A DNA stretch of 64,000 bases from BJ22 sp021298375 (GCA_046343015.1 JBKDOL010000110.1:42339-106338), one strand, 5' to 3'. Numbered from the stretch's first letter, positions 54,142 to 63,107 are shown. Numbers and translations are program-made. Notes: a model not told the origin generated them from the sequence alone.

Positions 54142-54195
54142 ACCAGTAAGGCTTCGACCAGTAAGGCTTCGACTAGCAAGGCTTTGACTAGCAAG
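54142..54195. repeat. 15-bp tandem repeat, about 3.6 copies
   Basis: The unit ACCAGTAAGGCTTCG is perfect at 54142-54156 and 54157-54171, then appears as ACTAGCAAGGCTTTG and a partial ACTAGCAAG. The drift suggests that the left copies are most recent. Confidence 0.92.
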
Positions 54196-54231
54196 TCATC
54201 GAGACCGCGGTCGGTGAGCGGCACTGCGCCG

Positions 54232-54374
54232 TGAAGTCTGGCTGTGAATTCTGGCCGTGAATTCTGGCTGTGAATTCTGGCTGTGAATTCTGGCTGTGAA
54301 TTCTGGCTGTGAATTCTGGCTGGGAATTCTGGCTGGGAATTCTGGCTGGGAATTCTGGCTGGGAATTCTGGCTG
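54232..54374. repeat. 13-bp minisatellite, 11 copies
   Basis: The unit TGAATTCTGGCTG repeats with strict 13-bp period starting at 54232 (degenerate copy), then 54245, 54258, 54271, 54284, 54297, 54310, 54323, 54336, 54349 and 54362. Later copies (from 54323) start with GG instead of TG. Each copy holds GAATTC. A 13-bp period shifts frame at every copy, so it is not a coding repeat. Confidence 0.97.
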
Positions 54375-55289
54375 GACCGCAGCGGCGGCCTCCGGCGAAG
54401 CATCCCTGCCACCGCGGCAAGAAAAGAATTCCTCGGGGCGATTGCTTCGCAACACGGCTCAGCTATCCACTGCAGCGTTTGTTTCTGTCGCAGCGGTTGT
54501 CGCTGAGCCAAGCTGCGGCCGATCAAGGCCGCGGCACAGCGTCCGGCGCACAGCGTCCGCGGCTGAAGTGGCTATGTTCGCAAGCGGAACCGGGGGCTCG
54601 CAAGTGGAACCGGGGAGTTGGCTTTCGCAGCTGCAGCCAAGCGGCCAGACTAGAACAAGCGGCCAGACTAGAAGTCGGCCTGCCGAATCGAACAGATTCA
54701 CCCCATTGGCGACAGCAGGTCACGCCACAAGCGGCCTGCTGTTTTTCTTTTCTTCGCTCATTTTCTTCGCTGGTTTCCGACGCGTCGGCTTGGCACGCCC
54801 GATCTGAGGGACGGCGGCGAATTGGCAACCGCATCGGGCGAGCTGCTTTCGAGAACATCCGGCGCTTTCGAGAACATCCGGCCACCATTGTTCCGGGCTG
54901 TGCTGGCTTGGGATCGCCAAGCATGCGTCTCCTGAAAGCTTCCCCATGGGTTGTTCAATTCTGCTTCAGTCGATGGTGTTTTCAAGTCAGAAAAAAATGT
55001 TTCTGAATTGAGTCGCGAATTGATTGCCAAGCGTCTGACCGCGCAATTAGGATGAAGGGCTCTCACAAGCAAGTGAGCTGCAAAGCAATGGAGTTTGCTC
55101 AACCGGTCCCATATTTTTTGGTTCGCCAGCACTCGGCTGAAATGAGTCCTGAATGACCCTCTCATTCACCAGTCGAGTCAGCGGGGAGTTTTCACAGTTG
55201 GGCCGGCATGCGAGGAATGATTGGCGAGGATATTGGCGAAGCCCAAGGATATCTGCAAGGAAAATCTGCAAGGAAAAAGGATTGAGCGC

Positions 55290-55589
55290 ATGATTCACTA
55301 CACCTGCGACCGCTGTCAGCGAAAGATCGAGACCGAACAGGAGACTCTGTACCAACTGCGGATCGAGATCGATTCGGTCGCTCCTCCCGAACCGGCGCTC
55401 GATGCCGACGAGCAAGCAGCGCGGGAGTTCTTGGACCTCGACGAAACGATTGACGATTTGAATCCCAGCGCTGAAGAAGCCACCGATCGAACTCCGCTCA
55501 GCTTCGACCTCTGCCATGAGTGCTTCACTCGTTACAGTCAGGACCCGCTCGGGCTGAACTCCAGCGAACTCGGCTTCAGCAAGAACTGA
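55290..55589 (+). CDS. Small zinc-ribbon-like protein of unknown function
   Basis: The protein has 99 residues from the ATG at 55290. Two pairs of Cys, CDRC near the start (MIHYTCDRCQRKIE) and CHEC near the end (SFDLCHECFTRY), suggest one split zinc site. Between them is an acidic stretch (ALDADEQAAREFLDLDETIDDLN). I regard it as a conserved small planctomycete protein of unknown function. A short direct repeat (ATCTGCAAGGAAA) lies just upstream, followed by AAGG as a weak ribosome binding site. Confidence 0.72.
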   Translation: MIHYTCDRCQRKIETEQETLYQLRIEIDSVAPPEPALDADEQAAREFLDLDETIDDLNPSAEEATDRTPLSFDLCHECFTRYSQDPLGLNSSELGFSKN

Positions 55590-55919
55590 AGCTTCCGCAA
55601 CCAGGGAGGCACGGCTGAACTGCCGGTGCGGCTGGCCCCAGCGCCGCCCGTGCGCGGCGAGGTCGAGAGCGGCAGGGCTTGCAATCGGGACCGAACGCGA
55701 GCGGGGCGGGAGTGGTTGCCGACTCCAGTCGCTCCCGGGTCTCGCAATTTGCCCGGCGGACCTGACTTGGCCGCTCACCGGAGACGCTCTCAGCCGGTTC
55801 ATGATCCGACTCGCTGCGGAAACCCGAGTGCGGCAAGGGCTGCCTTGTGACCATGGTCCGGTTTGTTAGAATCGGCGTCTTTCCGCTGTAGAACCGCACA
55901 CGCCCTGGATTCAGAAACG
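55590..55919. other. Intergenic region
   Basis: No gene or clear structural element is visible in these 330 bases, which should contain the dehydrogenase promoter. No repeat array of the kind seen elsewhere was found. Confidence 0.4.
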
Positions 55920-56978
55920 ATGAAGATCGCCGTCATTGGTGGAGATGGAACCGGTCCGGAAGTCACTCGGGAAGCGCTTAAGGTACTGGAAGCGGTTTCC
56001 AAGCTGGAGAAGTTCAGCTTCTCGCTCAACCATCTCGACTGGGGCAGCGAGCGGTACATGCGGACGGGCGAGATCATTCCCGAGGGTGGCTTTGACCTGC
56101 TGCGTCAGCACGATGCCATTTTCCTTGGGGCTGTGGGACACCCGGATGTGAAACCGGGCCTCATCGAAAAAGGACTGCTGCTTGAAACCCGCTTCAAGCT
56201 CGACCAGTACATCAACCTGCGACCGGTGAAGCTTTATCCGGGCGTGGAGACACCGTTGGCGGGAAAGACTCCGCAGGATATCGATTTCGTCGTCGTTCGG
56301 GAGAACACCGAGGACCTTTACTGCGGCATGGGCGGATTCCTCAAGAAGGACACTCCCGATGAAGTCGCCATGCAAACGGCGGTCTACACGCGCAAGGGCT
56401 GCGAGCGCTGCATCCGCTGGGCGTTTGAGTTCACCCGCAAACGCAACAACCCCAAAGGAAAGCACCTCACGCTGGTCGCCAAGACCAATGTTCTGACTTA
56501 CGGCCACGACCTCTGGATGCGAACATTCGAGGAGGTCGCAAAGGAATACCCGGACGTCAAGGCAGACTACAACAACGTCGATGCCTGCTGCATGTGGATG
56601 GTCAAGTCGCCTGAGTTCTACGACGTGATCGTCACCACGAATATGTTCGGCGACATCATCACCGACATTGGGGCGATGATTCAGGGCGGCCTGGGAGTGG
56701 CTGCCGGCGGTAACATCAACCCCGATCGAGGTGGCGTCAGCATGTTCGAGCCGATGGGTGGCAGCGCTCCCAAATACACCGGCCAAAACGTGATCAATCC
56801 GATTGCGGCGATTGGCGCGATGGCGATGCTGCTGGAGCATACCGGCCAGCCGAACGCGGGAGCGCGAGTCCTCAAGGCGGTCCAATCGGTCACCGGCACC
56901 AAGATGAAGAGCCAATCAGCCGGAAAAATGGGCCACTCGACCTCGGAAGTCGGCGATCTTGTCTGTGCGGCCCTGTAG
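55920..56978 (+). CDS. Isocitrate/isopropylmalate-type dehydrogenase (NAD(P)-dependent decarboxylating)
   Basis: The 352-residue protein is a member of the beta-decarboxylating dehydrogenase family. It has MKIAVIGGDGTGPEV, a substrate loop (LDQYINLRPVKLYPGVETPL), RENTEDLYCGMGGF, KTNVL (catalytic Lys) and NMFGDIITDIGAMIQGGLG (metal Asp residues). LeuB enzymes normally read RELTGGIYFG where this protein reads RENTEDLYCG, which is closer to NAD-isocitrate, homoisocitrate or tartrate dehydrogenases. The substrate is therefore open: isopropylmalate is possible but not favoured by this motif. It is cytoplasmic and Mg/Mn-dependent. It is convergent with the gene at 57044. Confidence 0.88.
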   Translation: MKIAVIGGDGTGPEVTREALKVLEAVSKLEKFSFSLNHLDWGSERYMRTGEIIPEGGFDLLRQHDAIFLGAVGHPDVKPGLIEKGLLLETRFKLDQYINLRPVKLYPGVETPLAGKTPQDIDFVVVRENTEDLYCGMGGFLKKDTPDEVAMQTAVYTRKGCERCIRWAFEFTRKRNNPKGKHLTLVAKTNVLTYGHDLWMRTFEEVAKEYPDVKADYNNVDACCMWMVKSPEFYDVIVTTNMFGDIITDIGAMIQGGLGVAAGGNINPDRGGVSMFEPMGGSAPKYTGQNVINPIAAIGAMAMLLEHTGQPNAGARVLKAVQSVTGTKMKSQSAGKMGHSTSEVGDLVCAAL

Positions 56979-57043
56979 TCAGGCTGGCTGACCGGCGTGT
57001 CGCTCGCTGATCAGCGGTCCCGAGAACTCTTCTGGCGGGGTGC

Positions 57044-58105
57044 TCAGCGACTCAGTCCGAGCAGCGCTTCCCGGCGGCTGAGCCACTGTTCGGTCGCCGC
57101 GCGCACTTGGCGATCGAGCTTTTCACTCGCAGACCGCAATTGTTCTCCCGAGTTTTCGCTCAGCATCCGATCGAGGTCCTGGCTGACGAGGCCGCGGCGG
57201 AGCCAAGCGCCCACCGGGCGGCTGATGGACGCCCGAGTTCCGGCTTCCGTCCAGGCTCCGCGCAACCGGTTTTCGGCCTGGACATAGGCAATCGCCAGTT
57301 GTCGCGCGCTCTCGTCATCCGCGAGATGGACTGGTACGAGGAACTTGCGTTGAGCCGCCAGTTGCGGCTCTTCTCCCAAACCTCGGCGCAAGTAAGCGCG
57401 TGCCTCGACCAGCAGCAACCCCGCCCGCCAGGAACGCGGCAAGCGGTACAGCAGGCGGAGTTCCCGCCCTCCCTCGACCACCATTTGCCGCGAATCATGA
57501 AAGCGGAAAAAGGCGCCGGTCGAGCGCTCAAATGGCCCGCTTTCGACCAACGGGGCTTGCTCCGGAATTTCGGCATATCGGCGACTGACTTGTTCCTCGA
57601 GCGAGGCCGACGCATTGGCCACGGTTGCGAACGTCTGCAACAGACCATCAGTCGCAACCCCGCCGCTGAACCTGCGGTCGGCGTGACGCTCCGTCAGGAC
57701 CACACCCTCGACCGCGGACTGGGTGCTCGACTTCGGCCAATAATCCATCAAGGGGTAAATTGACTTGGCCCACGCGACTCGAAATTCCACCGCGTAGAAA
57801 GCATCGCGACGTTGCGGCTCGAGCCAAACGGAAACCGGCATCGCCACTTGCAGCAAACGCTCCGTGTTTTTTGCGGACGAGGTTTCGTCCGCAAAGGGAC
57901 TGACTAACTCACACCCCTCAACCAGAGCCGGGACATCGAAGCGGGCTAACTCCTGCCCCTGCATGACGCTACAGAGCGCACTGGTCAGCAGGGCGAGCAG
58001 AAAGTTCCACGCCCACTGCCGGGAGCAGGAAGTCTGCCGTGAGCAGGAAGTCTGCCGGGAGTTTATGCTTGCTATCCAAGCGAGATCGGTCTGCCCTGCT
58101 ATCAT
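57044..58105 (-). CDS. Secreted protein of unknown function
   Basis: The protein has about 353 residues if translation starts at the ATG at 58105; the N-terminus is uncertain. A hydrophobic segment (NFLLALLTSALC) is a likely signal. Directly before it an 18-bp tandem duplication codes for a repeated SRQTSC. The mature part has Trp/Tyr-rich strands and helices (SVWLEPQRRDAFYAVEFRVAW, FFRFHDSRQMVVEGGRELRLLYRLPRSWRAGLLLVEARAY) and ends in a helical Arg/Glu-rich tail (LDRQVRAATEQWLSRREALL). I recognise no family. It is convergent with the dehydrogenase gene, leaving 65 bases between them. Confidence 0.65.
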   Translation of the reverse strand: MIAGQTDLAWIASINSRQTSCSRQTSCSRQWAWNFLLALLTSALCSVMQGQELARFDVPALVEGCELVSPFADETSSAKNTERLLQVAMPVSVWLEPQRRDAFYAVEFRVAWAKSIYPLMDYWPKSSTQSAVEGVVLTERHADRRFSGGVATDGLLQTFATVANASASLEEQVSRRYAEIPEQAPLVESGPFERSTGAFFRFHDSRQMVVEGGRELRLLYRLPRSWRAGLLLVEARAYLRRGLGEEPQLAAQRKFLVPVHLADDESARQLAIAYVQAENRLRGAWTEAGTRASISRPVGAWLRRGLVSQDLDRMLSENSGEQLRSASEKLDRQVRAATEQWLSRREALLGLSR

Positions 58106-58332
58106 TTCCACAATCCCCCAGAAAGTACCGGACCGCTCGGCTGCTGGCGCTCCTGCCGATTCTGCCAAGCCCGCGGCGAACACTTCCGTCCTGGAGTGAC
58201 TGACCAACTCATACGCTCATCAGACCCGCGCAGTTCGAAAATGGTTCCGGGCTGACAGGAATTCGAACACAAGACGACGGCAGCGCACGGTACAGCTTGC
58301 CCGATCCGCGCAGTTTGACGCGTGAGGTACCT

Positions 58333-58396
58333 GCGGGAGGGGCCGGTGCAGGTGGGCCGGTGCAGGGGGGCCCGTGCAGGTGGGCCGGTGCTTAGG
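58333..58396. repeat. 14-bp tandem repeat, about four copies
   Basis: The unit GGCCGGTGCAGGTG repeats with 14-bp period from 58341 (starts at 58341, 58355, 58369 and 58383), one copy reading GGCCCG. The array runs up to the last codons of mtnC, whose stop is at 58392. Confidence 0.9.
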
Positions 58397-59150
58397 CCTG
58401 AGCCAACTCCGCAAACGAGCGAATCTCTCCGAAGCCATGACCGGCCGGCTGAGGCTGGTTCTCGGGGCGGACACTGAGGGCGGTCAGCATTCCGGCCTGG
58501 CTCGCCGCGTGGAGTTCATCGGCAATGTCGCTGACGAACAGGATGTTGGCGGGCGGAGCGCCAATCGCCAACGCAATTCGCTGGTAGCTGGCAGGCTCCT
58601 TCTTTCCACCGCTGGTGGTGTCGAAATGACCGGAAAACCTATTCAACAAATCCCCTGCAGTTGTGTGTCCGAAGAATAATCGCTGAGCCGCAATGCTTCC
58701 CGACGAATAGATCCAGACCCGTCGGCCACTGGACCGCCAAGCCTCGATTGCCGGAAGCACATCGGGATAAAGATGCGCGACCATTTGGCCCGAAGTGAAC
58801 CCGCGATCCCAAATCAGCCCCTGCAGCTCCTTCAGGCCGGTCACCTTGGCATCCCGGTCCATCAGTTGTTGCACGGCCGCGACGACTCGGCCTTGGCGTT
58901 CATGCTCTGCGTTCAATTCGCCCAGCCAAGTCAACGCGTCGGGCTGGCCCACATCGCGGGCGAGCTTGTCGACCGCCGCTTGAACAGCGGGTTCATTCCA
59001 ATGGGCTTGCAGGTACTCGGCGACATGTTCCCGCGCGTAGGGAAACATCACTTCCACCACGAAGCGAATCGAAGAGGTCGTACCCTCGATGTCGAGGAGG
59101 ATGTCCGAGACCGTGGCTGGAAGGTTGACCGTCATGCAGGCTACTTTCAT
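58392..59150 (-). CDS. mtnC: Enolase-phosphatase MtnC (methionine salvage)
   Basis: The 252-residue HAD-superfamily enzyme converts 2,3-diketo-5-methylthiopentyl-1-phosphate to the dihydroxyketone, the substrate of MtnD. Motif 1 is LLDIEGTTSS (DxEGTT is the E1 signature), motif 2 WIYSSGSIAAQRL, motif 3 KKEPASYQ, and the final motif LFVSDIADELHAA carries the metal Asp. The start is at 59150 (MKVACMTVNLPATVSDILLDIEG) or 59135. An earlier start is unlikely because the frame there crosses the terminator of the upstream gene. It is separately transcribed from mtnD, although both are on the minus strand. Confidence 0.93.
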   Translation of the reverse strand: MKVACMTVNLPATVSDILLDIEGTTSSIRFVVEVMFPYAREHVAEYLQAHWNEPAVQAAVDKLARDVGQPDALTWLGELNAEHERQGRVVAAVQQLMDRDAKVTGLKELQGLIWDRGFTSGQMVAHLYPDVLPAIEAWRSSGRRVWIYSSGSIAAQRLFFGHTTAGDLLNRFSGHFDTTSGGKKEPASYQRIALAIGAPPANILFVSDIADELHAASQAGMLTALSVRPENQPQPAGHGFGEIRSFAELAQA

Positions 59151-59170
59151 TTCTACAGGGCGCGAGCCAG

Positions 59171-59200
59171 AAAAAGAAAAGGCAGCCACCGGGGACTGCC
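59171..59200 (-). terminator. Rho-independent terminator between mtnD and mtnC
   Basis: Minus-strand GGCAGTC pairs with GGCTGCC around CCCGGT, followed by TTTTCTTTTT. It lies about 83 bases past the mtnD stop and just upstream of mtnC, so the two genes are separate transcription units or partly attenuated. Confidence 0.8.
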
Positions 59201-59282
59201 TCTGCTCAAACCAAATTGAAGATCAGGTTGGAACTTCAAACTTGCCAACTTGCGGCGGGAGCAAACGCTCAACCGCGGTGGA

Positions 59283-59876
59283 TCAGATCTTGACGACCGG
59301 GTTCAAACGGTCGGAGTCCTTCCCCGAATCGCTGAGGTAGCTCAGCCCAAAGCAAAGCGGAGCGTACTTTCCGTGGACACCCTCTCCAATGTACTGAGGA
59401 GTCCAGCCGCTCATGTCCTGGAACAGGCGGATGCAGCGAATCGTGCGGTCGCGGCAAAGGTTGAACCAGTGCTTGGTCCCGCAGGGTACATTCACCAAGT
59501 CTCCCGACTCGACGGTGATGCTGAATACGGGCCCGTTGTCGGGGTGAATATGGAAGACCCCGCTGCCGCGCACCGTAAAGCGGACTTCGTCCTCGCTGTG
59601 AGTGTGTTCCTTGTCGAACTTGGCGAGCATCTGGTCCAGATTGGGCGTGGCGGGATTGACGTTGATGACGTCGGCCGTCACATAGCCGCCAGCGGCCTTC
59701 AGCCGCTCGATCTCGGGAGCATAGGCCGCGAGGATTTCTTCGTTGGTTGCTTCCGGACCGATTCGTCCTGCGACATCCCACTTCTCATACCAGATCCCGA
59801 AGGGCTGGAGAAATTCGCGAATCTCAGTGACTTCAGAAAGCTCTCGATTCTGATCGGGAATGTGAACTCGAGCCAT
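59283..59876 (-). CDS. mtnD: Acireductone dioxygenase MtnD
   Basis: The 197-residue cupin enzyme carries the metal ligands HTHSEDE (HxHxxxxE) and a later His in GTKHWFN. The sequence starts MARVHIPDQNRELSEVTEIREFLQPFGIWYEKW and has GRIGPEATNEEILAAY. It oxidises acireductone to the keto-acid precursor of methionine (Fe form) or off-pathway products (Ni form). Which metal is used cannot be seen from sequence. The start at 59876 is the first ATG with family-like sequence; extension to 59921 has no support. Confidence 0.95.
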   Translation of the reverse strand: MARVHIPDQNRELSEVTEIREFLQPFGIWYEKWDVAGRIGPEATNEEILAAYAPEIERLKAAGGYVTADVINVNPATPNLDQMLAKFDKEHTHSEDEVRFTVRGSGVFHIHPDNGPVFSITVESGDLVNVPCGTKHWFNLCRDRTIRCIRLFQDMSGWTPQYIGEGVHGKYAPLCFGLSYLSDSGKDSDRLNPVVKI

Positions 59877-59929
59877 GCAATGCAAACTCCATTTGGTCCG
59901 GGCGGGACGAATCAATTTCACTAGTTAAG

Positions 59930-59998
59930 CTTACCGCGTTAAGCTTACCCCATTGAGGTTACCCAGCGGAGTCTACCCAGCGGAGTCTACCCAGCGCC
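59930..59998. repeat. Short mixed tandem repeats
   Basis: TTAAGCTTACC is repeated at about 59925-59950, and GGAGTCTACCCAGC is repeated at about 59967-59996. Both lie between mtnD and the divergently transcribed peptidase gene. Confidence 0.75.
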
Positions 59999-60232
59999 AG
60001 GTCCGTCGGTCGGACATTTCTGGCGGGGGAGGGGAGCGAAGCCGCTCCGACAAAAACACAGGCTGTAGTCTACCGAATGACAAGCGGCGACAAAAGGGAT
60101 TTCTCGACGACTGAAACCTGGCAAACGCTCGTTTTTCCGCGCTTCGCCTCGGCCGATTCGATACACTTGAGCTGGTCTGCCGAGCCGCCCCACGCCCTGG
60201 GGCTGCGTCCTCTCGAGCCGCAGGAGAACCCC

Positions 60233-61723
60233 ATGCCTCACTCATCGCCTCCGCCCCGATTTCAGCCCCGATTTCAGCCGCAGTGGCGAGGGCGATTGAG
60301 TTTGTCGCTTCGCCTCCGACGGTTTCGCAGCTTTGTCGCCAGCTTCCCCCTCTGGGCCGCGTTCCTGTTTCTCTGGAGCCCGCTCAGGGCGCAGCAGCCG
60401 CTCGCCGGGCAGACCGACCAAGCCGAACCCCTCCGGGTGATTGCGATCGCGCCGGCTGAATTTCTCAAGCCGGTCGAGGAATACGCTGGGCAGCGTCCAG
60501 GGTCAATCGCGATGCAGGTGTTCGAACTGGAGGCGATTCTCCAGCACGCACAGGGGGCGGATGATGCAGAGAAGGTCAAACGCTGGCTTTACGAGCGGTG
60601 GGCTGAAAAGAAGTTTGCCCATGTCCTGCTGGTGGGCGATGCCGATCGCTTTCCGGTCCGGTACATGGTCCTGGACCGAGTCACTGAACCGGCCTTTGAC
60701 TATGCCTTCTACCCCAGCGATCTGTACTACGCGGATCTCGCCAAAGCGGACGGCGGTTTCGAAAACTGGAATGCGGTGCAAACTGATTTCCATCGGAACT
60801 ATTTCGGAGAAGTCCGGGGCGAAAAGAATAAATCGGATCCCATCAACTACGATCAGGTCGACTATCTACCAGAGGTGGGAGTTGGTCGGTGGCCGGTTAG
60901 TACTGTTGATGAATTGCGGAACGTCAGTGCAAAATCGCTGGCCTATGAACTTGGCCTCTCCCAGCGAGACGAGGACGTCACTGCCAAGGCTGGGATGGTC
61001 TATGTTGGCGGCTGGGTCGATTGCCGACCTCAAATGCGATCTTGGGGCGATCAGTTGCCGGGGAGTTGGTCTCGGCAGTGGCTGTTTGACTCCCCGGAAA
61101 AGCCCGACGAAGCCCGCCATCGGGCCGAACAGATTATCGACTTGCTCAATACAGGGTGCGACTTGCTCCTGCACGCCGGGCATGGCTACCCGGAAGGCTG
61201 GGATCAGAGCTTGGGAAGCCAAGACCTGGTTCGTTTGAGCAACCCGGGGCGATTGCCCGTGATCATCTCGGCGGGCTGCAGCACCGCCTACTTCGCCACG
61301 TTGCCGCCTTACGAGAGTTATCTCGACGCGGAGGGTCGGGCTCATCGCGGCACGAATTCCGGCGAGTTATTCACCGCGCCGCCACCAGCTCCGGCCGTTT
61401 ATCAAACGGGTGAATTCAACCGCACGGGGTTGGGGGAGCAATTGCTGAAGTCGGGGCCCAGCGGAGCGGTTGCCTATTTCGGCTGCAACACCGGTAGCCA
61501 GCCGTGTGGTCTGACGCTGGTCGAAGGCTTCGTGCTCGGCTTGAAGCACGAAGCCAACCCGCGACTCGGCTCCTGCTGGCTGCATGCGGTGCGACATTAT
61601 CATGACCGGCAGCGGCTCGCGGAACTAAAGCCCAACGCTGATTGGTATCCACCGAGCATTTTCTTCCAAGGAATGAAGTTCATGCTTTTCGGTGACCCCA
61701 GCTTGCCGTTGCCGCAAGGGTAG
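60233..61723 (+). CDS. Secreted gingipain-type (C25-like) cysteine peptidase
   Basis: The protein has 496 residues from an ATG preceded by a perfect CAGGAG. After an Arg/Ser-rich start comes a signal/anchor segment (FVASFPLWAAFLFLWSPLRAQ). The catalytic domain has HVLLVGDADRFPVRYM, DYAFYPSDLYYADL, PEVGVGRWPVSTVDEL, then the His site LLLHAGHGYPEGWD (about 313-317) and the Cys site VIISAGCSTAYF (Cys about 349). This is the order of His and Cys in C25 peptidases. The tail FMLFGDPSLPL is also typical. There is no separate Ig domain or C-terminal sorting signal, so it may be released or stay at the surface. The gene stands between mtnD and mtnB but on the opposite strand. Confidence 0.85.
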   Translation: MPHSSPPPRFQPRFQPQWRGRLSLSLRLRRFRSFVASFPLWAAFLFLWSPLRAQQPLAGQTDQAEPLRVIAIAPAEFLKPVEEYAGQRPGSIAMQVFELEAILQHAQGADDAEKVKRWLYERWAEKKFAHVLLVGDADRFPVRYMVLDRVTEPAFDYAFYPSDLYYADLAKADGGFENWNAVQTDFHRNYFGEVRGEKNKSDPINYDQVDYLPEVGVGRWPVSTVDELRNVSAKSLAYELGLSQRDEDVTAKAGMVYVGGWVDCRPQMRSWGDQLPGSWSRQWLFDSPEKPDEARHRAEQIIDLLNTGCDLLLHAGHGYPEGWDQSLGSQDLVRLSNPGRLPVIISAGCSTAYFATLPPYESYLDAEGRAHRGTNSGELFTAPPPAPAVYQTGEFNRTGLGEQLLKSGPSGAVAYFGCNTGSQPCGLTLVEGFVLGLKHEANPRLGSCWLHAVRHYHDRQRLAELKPNADWYPPSIFFQGMKFMLFGDPSLPLPQG

Positions 61724-62080
61724 GGCGGTTGAAGGGAAGCCCCACAAACATAGCGTCTCACTTCCTCCTCAGCCGGGTCCTCGCGCCAGCCCCCGGTTCG
61801 CTTTCCCCTCTTCCTCAGCCGGGTCCTGGCGCCAGCCCCCGGTTCGCTTTCCCCTCTTCCTCAGCCGGGTCCTCGCGCCAGCCCCCGGTTCAAAACCCGT
61901 CGTTCACGCCCAACCGCGCCTGTAGCCGCTCAGTCATCGCTCCACCGATGCAGGGTGGGATGGTGGCGCAGCGCAGGGTGCCCGATGAAAAGAACGAACT
62001 GGCCGAGGTCTGACTGCGCAACAACCGGCAGGGGACGGCCTGCCTGAGCTCGACCCAAAAGGGGCGCCTCGTTGGTCAAC
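61724..62080. other. Intergenic region holding the 46-bp array
   Basis: No gene is supported. Apart from the array, a GGCAGG/CCTGCC hairpin lies near 62030-62047 after the mtnB stop, but no T-run follows on either strand. Confidence 0.5.
61765..61890. repeat. 46-bp tandem repeat, about 2.7 copies
   Basis: The unit begins CCTCAGCCGGGTCCTCGCGC and continues to CTTTCCCCTCTT. Copies start at 61767, 61813 and 61859, exactly 46 bases apart; the third is truncated. It is the inverse of the array at 63722-63863. Confidence 0.95.
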
Positions 62081-62788
62081 TCAGTTAACTTGCTGCGTTT
62101 GCCTCAAATCGGTCGTGCGGGCGACGCATTCAAAGAGGAATTCAAAGATTTCGACATGGCGACGGGCGGCGGCCACGTTGCGGCCCCATGTGTAGAGTCC
62201 ATGGCGGCGGATCAAGAAGCCGTGCGTAATCCGCTCGGGCGACTCGGCCTGCAGCTGCTCAACTTGCCGGGCCAAGGCTGGAATGTCCTGAGTGTTCTCG
62301 AATATCGGCACCCAGAAACGGGTCTCGTGCGTCGTGATCCCCTCCAGTCCCTTGAGCATTTCGAAACCGGCGATCTCAAAACCGCCTTGAGAAAAGAAGT
62401 GGTTGGAAAGCAGCGTCGACCAGATGCTGTGCGTATGCAAAACGCAGCCAACGGTTTCGGGACGCTGAGCCAACACCACATGCAGCATCGTTTCGGCGGA
62501 GGATTTGGGCTGGCCGGGGGCAGACGGTTTGCCATCGGCACCGACGCGAACAAAGTCAGCCCGCCCCAACGCGCCCTTGTCGAGGCCGCTGGCGGTAACG
62601 ACCAGATCGACCGGGTCTTGGGAAAGGATGACGCTGTAGTTGCTGCTGGTGCCAACGGACCAACCGCGGGAATGAAACAATCGTCCGCACTCGCGCAGGC
62701 CATCGATCAGCGAATCAAATCCGGCCAGCGGATGCTCGGGAGAGAAAACGGTCACGTCTGAGTCCAATTCGAGGGATTGAGTCGCCAT
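62081..62788 (-). CDS. mtnB: Methylthioribulose-1-phosphate dehydratase MtnB
   Basis: The 235-residue class II aldolase-fold enzyme removes water from methylthioribulose-1-phosphate, the step before MtnC (or the MtnW/X route). The class II aldolase zinc-ligand region reads LHTHSIWSTLLS. The catalytic N-terminal signature is GWSVGTSSNYSVILSQD, and the late HGFLIRRHGLYTWGRNVAAARRHVEIFEFL holds a further His. With mtnC and mtnD it completes three consecutive reactions of the methionine-salvage pathway; MtnA and MtnK/N are not in the window. Confidence 0.95.
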   Translation of the reverse strand: MATQSLELDSDVTVFSPEHPLAGFDSLIDGLRECGRLFHSRGWSVGTSSNYSVILSQDPVDLVVTASGLDKGALGRADFVRVGADGKPSAPGQPKSSAETMLHVVLAQRPETVGCVLHTHSIWSTLLSNHFFSQGGFEIAGFEMLKGLEGITTHETRFWVPIFENTQDIPALARQVEQLQAESPERITHGFLIRRHGLYTWGRNVAAARRHVEIFEFLFECVARTTDLRQTQQVN

Positions 62789-63107
62789 TTCGCTGCAAAC
62801 CTCCAGGCAGATTGAAGCAGGGGCCGGGGTCTAGTTTATCACTCGGTGCGGGGTGAGCCCAACCCCTGCCGAGCCCCTGGTGGCCGGAAAGGGCAAGCTA
62901 CATCCGTTTGTCCAAAACGGCCCTTACTTTGGGGGCAAAATGGTCGATAATAGAAATTCAGGCCGGGGTGGTTGGTGCCGAAGAATTTGGCTGCCACCTC
63001 GACTGCGGACTCGGTCGAATTCACCCTTTGACCGAACGCGGTTTCGCCTCAGGCTCGGCCTGCGTATGGGCCAGCCCATTTTTCTCACGTTACTGGAGTA
63101 CGATCCC
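62789..63107. other. Divergent intergenic region upstream of the HMA lipoprotein
   Basis: No gene is supported. GGAG at about 63094 serves as ribosome binding site for the lipoprotein. Nothing else is recognisable. Confidence 0.4.

Larger units (their letters stand above)
54076..55289. other. 1.2-kb repeat-rich intergenic region
   Basis: No gene is supported. It contains a 15-bp array (54142-54195), an 11-copy 13-bp array (54232-54374), doublets of GCACAGCGTCCG (about 54536-54560), CGCAAG.GGAACCGGGG (about 54579-54615), CAAGCGGCCAGACTAGAA (about 54636-54671) and CTTTCGAGAACATCCGG (about 54847-54881). The right end (about 54990-55220) shows no structure. Peptide frames through the arrays are repeats only. 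Confidence 0.7.

Noticed and set aside
54232..54374. CRISPR array
   Set aside because: Units abut with no spacers, the period is only 13 bases, and no cas genes are present.
54117..54526. Repetitive peptide frames on both strands (QNSQPEFTARIHS types)
   Set aside because: They are read-through of the 13-bp array in every frame and have no start or domain support.
61765..61890. CRISPR array or mobile-element ends
   Set aside because: 46-bp units are directly adjacent, without spacers, and no transposase gene lies between the inverted arrays.
62025..62050. Terminator after mtnB
   Set aside because: The GGCAGG/CCTGCC hairpin is not followed by a T-run on the minus strand.
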